Part shown: piece after piece, positions 1-7,105 of the stretch
Layout of the letters: each line of letters starts with the position of its first letter
How positions within the stretch are numbered: position 1 is the first letter of the stretch
Origin: Acidobacteriota bacterium
GTDB lineage: Bacteria > Acidobacteriota > Terriglobia > Terriglobales > Acidobacteriaceae
Direction of reading: 5' to 3'
Assembly (NCBI GenBank): GCA_021780095.1
Contig: JAJXZK010000438.1
Location: 1 to 7,105, forward strand
Length of the DNA stretch: 7,105 nt
Translations under genes and position numbers: made by a program
The notes under the pieces: model-generated
The model's input: the letters and a program-made list of their open reading frames with translations, nothing else
Told to the model about the DNA's origin: nothing
The model's database searches: none

Positions 1-2294
1 TTTTGAGGCTGCCAGAGTCTGACCTTAAACGGAAGCATGGTTGCGACATCGGCCGCGGCCTCAAATGCCAGAAGACGACCCATATCGTCAGGTTCGTCGA
101 GAAAAGATGCGGCAACTCCCTCCAGGGTCCGTCGCATAGCGAACTCCAGCGTCGCCTCGTCAAATACCACTCCTGCCCGACCCATCTCTTCGAGCACCGA
201 CCGCATATGGTCCACATCCGGCGATTCCGTTTCCAGAATCCGTCTGAGTTCTGAATTCAGTGTAAACTCCGCTGCAATTTGAAACCGGTTCGGTTGCGGC
301 ATACCCAGCGTTGCGATAAAGCGCATCAAGGGCGCGCCACGCTCGTAAATCCTGCGGTACGCCGCCTCCGCTTCTGCCAGCGCTGATTGCAGGATCAGCC
401 CCAGAATACGTTGCTGCTGATCGCGAAACAACATGTTCAGTGTATAGGTCGAGGAGCCGAAATGTTTGTCAACAATTCGCAACCTCTCAGCCAGGTCGCC
501 GCGATCAAAAACCTCGCTGATTTCCCGCACCATAGCCTGATAACTTTCATCGCCTCTGAATTGTCGGACACCCCCGCTCAGATTGTGGTCACCAAGGTGG
601 AGCACGCCAAAACTGATTTCCGAGGAATCCCAGGTGATCGCGGAAGTGATTTGCACCCTTCCTAAAGCCAGGCTGGTTTTCCCTTCGTGCAACACTTTAT
701 AGTCCCGGCGATCAATCCTGTAACAGTAGACCTTTGTCTCATGGTTGTAAGGTTCAAACAACGAACTCACCGCATAATGCGCGCCGACTTTCGGCAAATC
801 GATCGCTGGGTGGACAAACTTTCCAAAAATCACGGCACCATTCTTATGCTGGGGAAGATTGCTTTTGGCCTTCTCGAGCAGTTCAATAAAGTGCGCCTCA
901 TAGGGTCGCTTAAAGACTTCTTCCGCCAGTTGGATTGCCCGGCCCGCATATTGAATCACCTGCACCGTCTCGATTCCGGAAAGCTCGTCAAAAAACCATC
1001 CGCAGCTTGTGTACATGAGCATCACGTGCCTCTGCAGTTCCATCAGCTTGAGCGCCAGAATGCTCTCCTCTTGGTTGAGAGGGCGCGTGGAGTGGCTATC
1101 AAGAAACTGCTGAACGTTTTCCCGTGAGCGGTCGAGCACAACGTCGATGAAGCCGTTCCGCGCAGCCCACGGGTCTTTGAACAGTTCCTTTCCTTTCTTG
1201 GCAAATGACACGCTGATAGTGTCACGCAGCCAGTTGAGCGCGTCCCGTAACGGGGCCCGCCACGACTGGTTCCAGTCGCTGTGCCCACCGCTGTTGCAGC
1301 CGCAATCGCTGCGCCAGCGCTCTACACCATGCGGGCAACTCCAGGAACTATCCTCAATGACGCGTGCTTCGTGCGAAGGTGGATGCTTTTCCAGAAATTC
1401 TCCGTAGTTGGTCAATTTGACCGTGTTGTTTTCCTCGATATACTTGAGGGCGTAGGCAAGCGCCATGTCCCCATAAGGATGATGATGTCCGTAGGTTTCG
1501 CCATCGGTCGCAATATGCACCAACTGCGGTCCCACACGGTCGTTCGAAAACACTCCCATCAGCCGCTCGGCAAATCTCTCCCCACTGGCCAGCAATCCTT
1601 CAAACGCCACCCCGCGTGAGATGGGTCCGTCGTAGAAGAAGACATTGATCGAGCGTCCAAACCGAAGGCGCACGCGGTACGCGACAGAGGGATCGAGACG
1701 GCCTCCGCTCGTGTCGCGCCAATTCCGGGCGCCCACCGCTCGCGAGCGCCGAGCCTGGTAGGGTGAAAGGACCGTATATTTGATCCCGCGCTGCGCCAGG
1801 ATATCCAGCGATTCCATGTCAACTGCTGTTTCAGGCAACCACATCCCTTCAGGCTTGCGTCCGAAGCGATGCTCGAAGTCGCGAATTCCCCATATAGTCT
1901 GCGTCTCCTTGTCCCTCGCGTTGGCAAGCGGCATGATGAGATGGTTATACACCTGCGCGATGGCCGATCCGTGTCCCGAGCACTGTTTCTGACTCTCCCG
2001 GTCAGCGGCAAGAATAGCACGGTAGACGTCCGGAGCGTTCGCCTCAAACCACATCAGCAGCGTCGGGCCGATGTTGAAACTTATCTTTGAATAATTGTTG
2101 ACGATCTTCTGAATGCGTCCCTCACCATCGAGAATTCGTGAGGCCGCATTGGGCCCGTAGCACTCCGCAGAAATGCGCTCATTCCAATCGTGATAAGGGT
2201 AGGCGGAGTCCTGAACTTCGATTGCCTCCAGCCATGGATTCTCGCGCGGAGGCTGGTAAAAATGTCCGTGGATACAAATATACCGGTCTGACAT
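1..2294 (-). CDS. GH57-family alpha-glucan-active enzyme with C-terminal DUF3536 region (3' end cut by window edge)
   Basis: The frame is open for 764 codons from the ATG at 2294 to the left edge with no stop, so the C-terminus is missing. The N-terminal part (about residues 5-300) is a GH57 catalytic domain. Visible motifs are IHGHFYQPP (9-16 region), SGHGSAIAQ (107-114), WLPE with the presumed nucleophile Glu155, and TDGETYGHHH with the presumed acid/base Asp264. A Cys/His cluster (WSCPHG then DCGC, residues 318-333) follows, then a long, probably largely helical region (about 500-764) matching what I know as DUF3536. No signal peptide or membrane segment is seen, so it is probably cytoplasmic. 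GH57 includes amylases, 4-alpha-glucanotransferases, amylopullulanases and branching enzymes, and which activity applies here cannot be told. The start is 18 nt after the treZ stop. Its ribosome site is weak (only GAG, 4 nt upstream), so it may depend on coupling to treZ. The family is confident; the substrate (an alpha-glucan) is inferred from the operon. Confidence 0.9.
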   Translation of the reverse strand, partial: MSDRYICIHGHFYQPPRENPWLEAIEVQDSAYPYHDWNERISAECYGPNAASRILDGEGRIQKIVNNYSKISFNIGPTLLMWFEANAPDVYRAILAADRESQKQCSGHGSAIAQVYNHLIMPLANARDKETQTIWGIRDFEHRFGRKPEGMWLPETAVDMESLDILAQRGIKYTVLSPYQARRSRAVGARNWRDTSGGRLDPSVAYRVRLRFGRSINVFFYDGPISRGVAFEGLLASGERFAERLMGVFSNDRVGPQLVHIATDGETYGHHHPYGDMALAYALKYIEENNTVKLTNYGEFLEKHPPSHEARVIEDSSWSCPHGVERWRSDCGCNSGGHSDWNQSWRAPLRDALNWLRDTISVSFAKKGKELFKDPWAARNGFIDVVLDRSRENVQQFLDSHSTRPLNQEESILALKLMELQRHVMLMYTSCGWFFDELSGIETVQVIQYAGRAIQLAEEVFKRPYEAHFIELLEKAKSNLPQHKNGAVIFGKFVHPAIDLPKVGAHYAVSSLFEPYNHETKVYCYRIDRRDYKVLHEGKTSLALGRVQITSAITWDSSEISFGVLHLGDHNLSGGVRQFRGDESYQAMVREISEVFDRGDLAERLRIVDKHFGSSTYTLNMLFRDQQQRILGLILQSALAEAEAAYRRIYERGAPLMRFIATLGMPQPNRFQIAAEFTLNSELRRILETESPDVDHMRSVLEEMGRAGVVFDEATLEFAMRRTLEGVAASFLDEPDDMGRLLAFEAAADVATMLPFKVRLWQPQ

Positions 2295-2312
2295 AAATCT
2301 CGTTTCGGTCTG

Positions 2313-4145
2313 TTAATTCGACTGATAAAGGACTAATGAATTTGCAGCTATTTTGAAAGAGGCATTCCCGTCTGCTTGCAGCAGGTCGGGACACAAGCTC
2401 CCCCTGCCGTTCCACTGCTGATCTGCGGAGTCCAGTATTTTTCTGAAACGCGCCTTGGGAAAAGGAAACAACGACGACGACGGATCGTTGGCAAAGTTAT
2501 AAATAATAACGGCCTGATTGGTACCACTCCATCTTCGCAGCCAAAGAACCTTCTCCCGTTCGAACGCGACGGCCTCAAGCTTTGAGCCGCAATTCAGCGA
2601 CAGCGCAGGAAGGTCCTTCCGTAAGCGAATTAACTCCTGAACAAACTTGTAGAGAGCCCCGTGGTCGCCGCCGGGTTTCAAACCATGCTTCAGTTTGCAT
2701 TGCTGAAATGTTTCCGCACTCTGCGGATCAGGAATCTTGCCCGCCCAATCGAAGGCGGCAAATTCCTCCTGGCGGCCATTCCGTACCGCCTCAATCAACG
2801 CGGGATCAGAGTGGCTGACAAAGTACCCGAATGGTGCGGCTTCCCCGTACTCCTCACCCATAAAAAGCAGCGGAACGAAGGGCGAGAGCAGCACCGCACC
2901 CGCCGCAACTTTCAACGCGTCCAAGCAAGCAAGCTGGCTAAGCCGCTCGCCCAGCAGCCTGTTCCCAACCTGGTCGTGGTTCTGAGCAAACACCACAAAC
3001 CGCTCCGTTGGCAGCCCTCGAGATGAGTTTCCATGCCGGCGCTTTCGATATGCCGAATACTGTCCGGAGTAGACAAACCCTTCGCGATAAGCCTTGGCCA
3101 GTTGTTCAACTTCCCCGAAGTCCTGATAGTAGCCGTTCCGTTCGGGCGTCAGAACTGTGTGTAAAGCATGATGAAAGTCATCGCTCCACTGGGCGTCCAG
3201 GCCGTATCCGCCCGACTCGCGGCTGCGAATAATTCGGGAATCGTTCCGGTCGCTTTCCGCCATCACGTAGACCTTTCGCTTGAGCTGCTGCGCCTGCCCG
3301 TGAACGGCCTCGCCAAGCTCCTCAAGAATCGGACGCGCGGACGGGTCGATAATCGCATGGATAGCGTCGAGCCTGAGGGCATCAATGTGGAAATCCCTGG
3401 TCCAGTAGAGCGCGTTCTCAATAAAAAACCTTCGAACTTCATCGCTCTCTGGACCGTCATAATTGATCGCACTGCCCCATGGCGTATGATACCGGCTGGT
3501 GAAATACAGGCCGAACTGGGCCAAGTAGTTTCCTTCCGGGCCGAGATGGTTGTAAACCACATCCAACACGACCGACAGGCCACGAGCATGGCAGGCGTCA
3601 ACCAGCGCTTTCAGCCCTGCTGGGCCTCCATAAGAATTCTGGACCGCAAATGGAAACGCCCCATCGTAACCCCAGTTGCGGTCTCCGGGAAATTGAGCAA
3701 CGGGCATCATTTCGATGGCGGTAATGCCAAGATCGCAGAGGTCATCGAGATGGGGGATCACCGCCCCAAACGTTCCGGCTCCGCTGTAAGCGCCCACGTG
3801 GATTTCGTAAATGATGTAGTCTGCAAGATCCAGCCCATTCCAGCCGGCATCTTTCCAGTCAAAATAAAGATCAACAACTTCCGAGGGTCCGTGCACTCCT
3901 TCGGGTTGAAAGCGAGAAGCAGGGTCCGGCCATTCCGCCTGTCCATTAAGGCGGTAGTAGTAGCGTGTGCCGGGCGCGACTCCATCCGCAAGAACTTCGT
4001 GGTAGCCGCGTTCTCGGCGTTCCATGGGGATCGTTCGCTCGTCGCTGCCGACGACGTGGACCTCTGCCCATTCGGCATTTGGCGCCCACACAAGGAAATG
4101 GCAACGCCCTTCACCCAAATAGGTTGCGCCCAAATGGAAACTCAT
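2313..4145 (-). CDS. treZ: Malto-oligosyltrehalose trehalohydrolase (GH13)
   Basis: This cytoplasmic enzyme hydrolyses the alpha-1,4 bond next to the trehalosyl end of malto-oligosyltrehalose, releasing trehalose. It is the second step of the TreY-TreZ pathway from glycogen or maltodextrin. The product has 610 residues, a usual length for the family. An N-terminal beta-sandwich (about 1-95, FLVWAPNAEWAEVHVV) precedes the (beta/alpha)8 barrel (about 105-510), followed by a C-terminal beta domain. The GH13 regions are intact: DVVYNHLGPEGNY (195-207), DALRLDAIHAI with nucleophile Asp260, VYVMAESDRND with acid/base Glu297, and QNHDQVGNR with Asp391. GLDAQWSDDFHHALH (315-329) is a strong TreZ signature that separates it from branching enzyme. 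I chose the ATG at 4145 because AAGGGA lies 8 nt upstream and only 5 nt separate it from the glgB stop. A GTG at 4211 in the same frame would add 22 unconserved-looking residues overlapping glgB. The partner treY is not in the window. Confidence 0.96.
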   Translation of the reverse strand: MSFHLGATYLGEGRCHFLVWAPNAEWAEVHVVGSDERTIPMERRERGYHEVLADGVAPGTRYYYRLNGQAEWPDPASRFQPEGVHGPSEVVDLYFDWKDAGWNGLDLADYIIYEIHVGAYSGAGTFGAVIPHLDDLCDLGITAIEMMPVAQFPGDRNWGYDGAFPFAVQNSYGGPAGLKALVDACHARGLSVVLDVVYNHLGPEGNYLAQFGLYFTSRYHTPWGSAINYDGPESDEVRRFFIENALYWTRDFHIDALRLDAIHAIIDPSARPILEELGEAVHGQAQQLKRKVYVMAESDRNDSRIIRSRESGGYGLDAQWSDDFHHALHTVLTPERNGYYQDFGEVEQLAKAYREGFVYSGQYSAYRKRRHGNSSRGLPTERFVVFAQNHDQVGNRLLGERLSQLACLDALKVAAGAVLLSPFVPLLFMGEEYGEAAPFGYFVSHSDPALIEAVRNGRQEEFAAFDWAGKIPDPQSAETFQQCKLKHGLKPGGDHGALYKFVQELIRLRKDLPALSLNCGSKLEAVAFEREKVLWLRRWSGTNQAVIIYNFANDPSSSLFPFPKARFRKILDSADQQWNGRGSLCPDLLQADGNASFKIAANSLVLYQSN

Positions 4146-4150
4146 CCAAT

Positions 4151-6073
4151 TTATCCCTTGCTCTTGAAGAACAGTATCGAAAGCGCCGGCAGCGTCACCG
4201 ACAACGAGCACGGCCGTCCGTGATGTGGAATCTGGCTTGCCTCTACACCGCCCAGATTTCCCCAGTTCCCACCCCAGTATTGGGCCGCATCGCTATTTGC
4301 AATCTCATGCCAGAACCCGCCCCGGGGTACTCCGATCCGGTATTTTGTCCGTGGAACCGGGGTGAAATTACACGCGATAAGCACCACATCGTCGGTGGTA
4401 TGGCCCTTGCGCAGGAAGGTCAGCACAGATTGATCGCTGTCACCGCAATCGACCCACTCAAATCCGGCGGGATCGGAATCGACCTGGTGAAGAGATGGTT
4501 CCCGCCGGTACACCTGGTTCAGGTCCTCGACCCATTTTTGCAGACCGGAATGACTGGGATATTGAAGGACATGCCATTCCAGACTTTCATCGTGGCTCCA
4601 TTCCTTCACTTGTCCGAATTCCCCGCCCATGAACAGGAGTTTCTTTCCCGGCTGTGCGTACATACATCCCAACAAAAGCCGCAGGTTGGCAAAGCGCTGC
4701 CACTCATCGCCCGGCATCTTCCCGATCAGAGAGCCTTTGCCATGGACTACCTCATCGTGAGAGAGCGGCAGCACAAAATTCTCAGTGAATGCATAGAGCA
4801 TGCGAAAAGTCAGTGAATTGTGGTGGTACTTTCTGTAAATGGGCTCCTGTTGCATGTACTGCAACATGTCGTGCATCCATCCCATGTCCCACTTCATTCC
4901 AAACCCAAGACCGCCAACATACGTGGGACGCGAAACCATGGGCCACGCCGTTGACTCCTCCGCGACGGTCTGCACATCGGGGTGGGCGTGGTATACATCC
5001 GTGTTGAACCGTTGCAGAAAGTTGATCGCGTCCAGGTTTTCGCGGCCACCGTATTCGTTGGGAATCCACTCGCCTTCCTTGCGCGAATAGTCGAGATAGA
5101 GCATGGATGCGACGGCGTCCACTCGCAGTCCGTCGGCGTGATACACATCCAGCCACATCAGCGCGCTGCTCATCAGAAAACTGCGTACCTCGTTGCGCCC
5201 GTAGTTGAAGATGTAGCTGCCCCAGTCCGGGTGGAAACCCTGCCGCGGATCAGCGTGCTCAAACAGGTGCGTACCGTCAAAGTAGGCCAGCCCATGCTCG
5301 TCCGTCGGAAAGTGCGACGGCACCCAGTCCAGGTAAACACTTATCCCGTGCTGATGCAGGTAATCGATCAGATACATAAAATCCTGCGGCGTCCCGTGCC
5401 GGCTGGTGGGAGCAAAATATCCCGTTGTCTGGTATCCCCACGATCCGCTGAACGGGTGCTCCATAATCGGGAGAAACTCAACGTGAGTGAAGCCCATGCG
5501 CAGAACGTAATCGGTCAGTTTCTGGGCAATTTCGCGGTAGCTCAGCATCCGGTTGTCTTCTTCCGGCACACGGGCCCAAGAACCGAGGTGAACTTCGTAA
5601 ATCGATTGCGGACTCGACAGAGAATTGCGCCGACGGCGATTTTCCATCCACTCCCTGTCACCCCACTCGTACTCTAAGTCCCACACGCGCGAAGCGGTAT
5701 CAGGCGGAACCTGGCGGTAAATTGCAAACGGGTCCGTCTTGTCGACTTGATATCCGTGATACCGGGAAGCAATGTGAAACTTGTACAGGTCTCCCCGGCC
5801 GAGCCCGGGAATAAAACCCTCCCAAATGCCTGACAGCCCTCGCGGACGGAGCGGATGGCTATCCTTGTTCCATGCGTTAAAGTCACCAACCACCGTCACC
5901 TGTTCGGCATTCGGCGCCCACACCGCGAAACAGACGCCATCCTGCCCGTCAATATTTCGCAAGTGTGCACCCAGCTTCTGGTAAAGCCGGTAGTGCGATC
6001 CCTCGTTGAACAGATAAATGTCATCATCCATCAGCATTGAAACATCGTGGCGCACTGTCATAACTTCGCTCAT
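4151..6073 (-). CDS. glgB: 1,4-alpha-glucan (glycogen) branching enzyme, GH13
   Basis: The enzyme cuts an alpha-1,4-glucan chain and rejoins it by an alpha-1,6 link, making the branch points of glycogen; it acts in the cytoplasm. From the preferred ATG at 6073 the product has 640 residues. This matches the shorter bacterial GlgB type with one N-terminal CBM48 module (about 25-115, [21 protein letters not shown] region), unlike the E. coli form, which has an extra N-terminal domain. The barrel carries DWVPSHFP (249-256), [17 protein letters not shown] with nucleophile Asp319, [10 protein letters not shown] with acid/base Glu372, and [14 protein letters not shown] with Asp440, all typical of GlgB. 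A beta-rich C-terminal domain ends in [10 protein letters not shown]. The start at 6073 is favoured by an AGGAGG 4 nt upstream. An in-frame ATG at 6115 and a TTG at 6118, overlapping the malQ stop, would add 14 or 15 residues. The last Lys-Gly codons also form the ribosome site of treZ. Confidence 0.97.
   Translation of the reverse strand: MSEVMTVRHDVSMLMDDDIYLFNEGSHYRLYQKLGAHLRNIDGQDGVCFAVWAPNAEQVTVVGDFNAWNKDSHPLRPRGLSGIWEGFIPGLGRGDLYKFHIASRYHGYQVDKTDPFAIYRQVPPDTASRVWDLEYEWGDREWMENRRRRNSLSSPQSIYEVHLGSWARVPEEDNRMLSYREIAQKLTDYVLRMGFTHVEFLPIMEHPFSGSWGYQTTGYFAPTSRHGTPQDFMYLIDYLHQHGISVYLDWVPSHFPTDEHGLAYFDGTHLFEHADPRQGFHPDWGSYIFNYGRNEVRSFLMSSALMWLDVYHADGLRVDAVASMLYLDYSRKEGEWIPNEYGGRENLDAINFLQRFNTDVYHAHPDVQTVAEESTAWPMVSRPTYVGGLGFGMKWDMGWMHDMLQYMQQEPIYRKYHHNSLTFRMLYAFTENFVLPLSHDEVVHGKGSLIGKMPGDEWQRFANLRLLLGCMYAQPGKKLLFMGGEFGQVKEWSHDESLEWHVLQYPSHSGLQKWVEDLNQVYRREPSLHQVDSDPAGFEWVDCGDSDQSVLTFLRKGHTTDDVVLIACNFTPVPRTKYRIGVPRGGFWHEIANSDAAQYWGGNWGNLGGVEASQIPHHGRPCSLSVTLPALSILFFKSKG
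4154..4159 (-). promoter_or_regulatory. Ribosome binding site of treZ (AAGGGA), inside the end of glgB
   Basis: AAGGGA is formed by the last two sense codons of glgB (Lys-Gly), directly before its TAA. It sits 8 nt upstream of the treZ ATG at 4145, which is good spacing. This supports the ATG at 4145 over the upstream GTG at 4211 and suggests that treZ translation is coupled to glgB termination. Confidence 0.65.
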
Positions 6074-6077
6074 GGGT

Positions 6078-6083
6078 CCTCCT
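6078..6083 (-). promoter_or_regulatory. Strong ribosome binding site (AGGAGG) deciding the glgB start
   Basis: On the minus strand a perfect AGGAGG precedes the ATG at 6073 with a 4-nt spacer (ACCC). The spacer is slightly short, but the core is fully complementary to the 16S rRNA 3' end. It lies inside the 41-nt malQ-glgB gap. It argues against the longer glgB forms starting at 6115 or 6118, which would place this sequence inside codons. The rest of the gap (6074-6114) shows no clear hairpin or promoter. Confidence 0.75.
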
Positions 6084-6114
6084 AAACGTGCTAGCTCAAC
6101 CTCGGGCACTTCCA

Positions 6115-7105
6115 TCAAATCTTCTTTTTACCCCGCCGCGCATGGTCAAGCATTTCAAGCATTTCGCCAACTGCCGGCATCTCCGTAATCTGCCGGAGGT
6201 CGTATCTCGATTTCCGCTTCCAGTTGGGGCGTTCCTCACAGGTTCCGGGAACATTTTGTGGCTGCTTCTCAAACCAAAGGTCCTCAAGGTTCACAATGGC
6301 CAGCCGGTTCGCACTTTTGCCCAGGTACTGCAAAGCGGCCTTCAACACACCAACGATCGAAGGTTCCGAACCCTGGCGGCGGCTGAGACGGAGGTAACGC
6401 ACCAGGGCGTTTCTCAATTTACTGCGACTGCTCAACTCTGCAATTGCACCTTCCTGATCAAGCAGTCGGAGGTCAACGCGATCCTCAACATCCAGCCCTT
6501 CCCAGAAGGATGCGAAGGGAGGCATGTCATGTGTGTTTAGCGCAGCAAGTGAGTCCTCCGAAGGGTCAGGCAATGCCTTTTTCTCGTTCGGGGAGACTTC
6601 AAACTGCAACACGTACATCCGTTGGATCTTGTGCCGAGCCATTGCAGGCCGAACATAGCCCGGGACCGTTCCGAGGTCCTCGCCCACAATCATCGCGTTG
6701 TTCCGCACAGACTCCAACGCCAGGATTGCGTACGTCTCCTCTGCAGGGTACTGCACATAGGCACCGTCCTGCGGTTCAAACCCTCTGGGCACCCAGAAAA
6801 GACGGTGCAAGCCCATTACGTGATCAATGCGCAGCACGCACGCGTGCGCCAGATGGTGACGGAGCGCTTTGCGAAGGTAATTATATCCACCCTCTCGCAT
6901 CTTTTCCGGATGCATGGGCGGGAAACCCCAGCTTTGGCCCCGGGTAAAGAAACCGTCCGGCGGCGAACCAGCACTCACATCCAGAACAAACGAAGACCTT
7001 TCCCGCCACACATCATAACCGTCCGAATTCACACCCAGCGGAAGATCCAGGTAAAGACCTTGGCCATTCGAATTGCAGCCTTTGGCAAAGGTGCGAATCT
7101 GCTGC
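6115..7105 (-). CDS. malQ: 4-alpha-glucanotransferase (amylomaltase, GH77), C-terminal part
   Basis: The reading frame enters from the right edge and gives 329 residues before TGA at 6117-6115; the N-terminal part, including the start, lies outside. The enzyme transfers alpha-1,4-glucan segments between maltodextrins, releasing glucose, and so supplies chains to GlgB and to the TreY-TreZ route. Counting from the first complete codon (7104), the fragment shows [17 protein letters not shown] (18-34), [11 protein letters not shown] with nucleophile Asp94, [15 protein letters not shown] with acid/base Glu142, and [13 protein letters not shown] with Asp193. A C-terminal [16 protein letters not shown] and PNWKRK region is typical of GH77. 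The DLPLGV-DGYDVW form resembles the MalQ subtype I recall from actinobacteria rather than the GDLPI-type motif of Thermus amylomaltase; this is from memory. It is the first visible gene of the operon. A fusion to an upstream domain cannot be excluded. Confidence 0.94.
   Translation of the reverse strand, partial: QQIRTFAKGCNSNGQGLYLDLPLGVNSDGYDVWRERSSFVLDVSAGSPPDGFFTRGQSWGFPPMHPEKMREGGYNYLRKALRHHLAHACVLRIDHVMGLHRLFWVPRGFEPQDGAYVQYPAEETYAILALESVRNNAMIVGEDLGTVPGYVRPAMARHKIQRMYVLQFEVSPNEKKALPDPSEDSLAALNTHDMPPFASFWEGLDVEDRVDLRLLDQEGAIAELSSRSKLRNALVRYLRLSRRQGSEPSIVGVLKAALQYLGKSANRLAIVNLEDLWFEKQPQNVPGTCEERPNWKRKSRYDLRQITEMPAVGEMLEMLDHARRGKKKI

Larger units (their letters stand above)
1..7105 (-). 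other. Predicted operon: malQ-glgB-treZ-GH57 (both ends outside the window)
   Basis: Four consecutive same-strand genes with gaps of 41, 5 and 18 nt and related functions are best read as one transcript. No promoter-like region or terminator hairpin with a T-run was noticed in any gap. The shared theme is glycogen or maltodextrin remodelling and trehalose release. In other bacteria such clusters often also hold treY, glgX or trehalose synthase genes, which may lie beyond either edge. Co-transcription is inferred from spacing and strand, not shown directly. Confidence 0.8.

Noticed and set aside
687..1127. Plus-strand open frame of 146 codons opposite the GH57 gene
   Set aside because: It is antisense to a continuous coding frame, with no supporting domain or convincing ribosome site noted.
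1559..2047. Minus-strand open frame of 162 codons in another frame within the GH57 gene
   Set aside because: It is Arg/Ser/Thr-rich, low in motif content and out of frame with the continuous 764-codon GH57 frame, which carries the conserved residues.
4146..4211. Longer TreZ starting at the GTG at 4211
   Set aside because: It would overlap glgB by 61 nt. The added residues do not look like a TreZ N-terminus, and the ATG at 4145 has a well-spaced AAGGGA.
3168..4223. Long plus-strand open frame (351 codons) antisense to treZ
   Set aside because: It lies opposite treZ, which has all GH13 motifs intact. The translation shows no recognisable domain. Long antisense frames are common in GC-rich coding DNA.
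3965..4816. Plus-strand open frame (283 codons) opposite the treZ start and glgB 3' end
   Set aside because: It spans the junction of two well-supported minus-strand genes, has no recognisable motif and looks like an antisense shadow.
4982..5677. Plus-strand open frame (231 codons) opposite glgB
   Set aside because: It is antisense to the conserved catalytic core of glgB and has no domain signature.
6074..6114. Possible terminator or promoter in the malQ-glgB gap
   Set aside because: The 41 nt contain no clear hairpin with a T-run and no convincing -35/-10 pair; only the ribosome site stands out.

Overview
The window is gene-dense bacterial DNA of moderately high GC (mid-50s percent, judged by eye). 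All coding lies on the minus strand, in what looks like a single operon for intracellular alpha-glucan and trehalose metabolism. In transcription order (right to left) the genes are: the C-terminal part of a GH77 4-alpha-glucanotransferase (malQ, cut by the right edge), a complete GH13 glycogen branching enzyme (glgB), a complete malto-oligosyltrehalose trehalohydrolase (treZ), and a long GH57-family protein of the DUF3536 type that runs off the left edge.

Spacing is tight. malQ to glgB is 41 nt with the preferred glgB start, glgB to treZ is 5 nt, and treZ to the GH57 gene is 18 nt. No gap has room for an internal promoter and terminator, and no RNA gene, repeat, mobile element or CRISPR array was seen. 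No stretch over 300 nt is without a gene. The operon's promoter, terminator and outer genes lie outside the window.

Together the enzymes can remodel glycogen or maltodextrin. MalQ disproportionates linear glucans and GlgB adds alpha-1,6 branches. TreZ releases trehalose from chains whose reducing end has been converted to a trehalosyl unit by TreY (malto-oligosyltrehalose synthase). treY is not in the window but would be expected beside it. The GH57 protein keeps the expected catalytic Glu and Asp of its family, but no specific reaction can be assigned. Its place in this operon implies an alpha-glucan substrate in the cytoplasm.

The organism cannot be fixed from sequence alone. The gene set, the GlgB N-terminus (an [21 protein letters not shown] motif) and the linked DUF3536 GH57 gene fit a soil Acidobacteriota-like or deltaproteobacterium-like genome, which is a low-confidence inference. 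This is mostly ordinary carbohydrate metabolism. The least understood part is the GH57/DUF3536 protein, including a Cys/His cluster in its middle.
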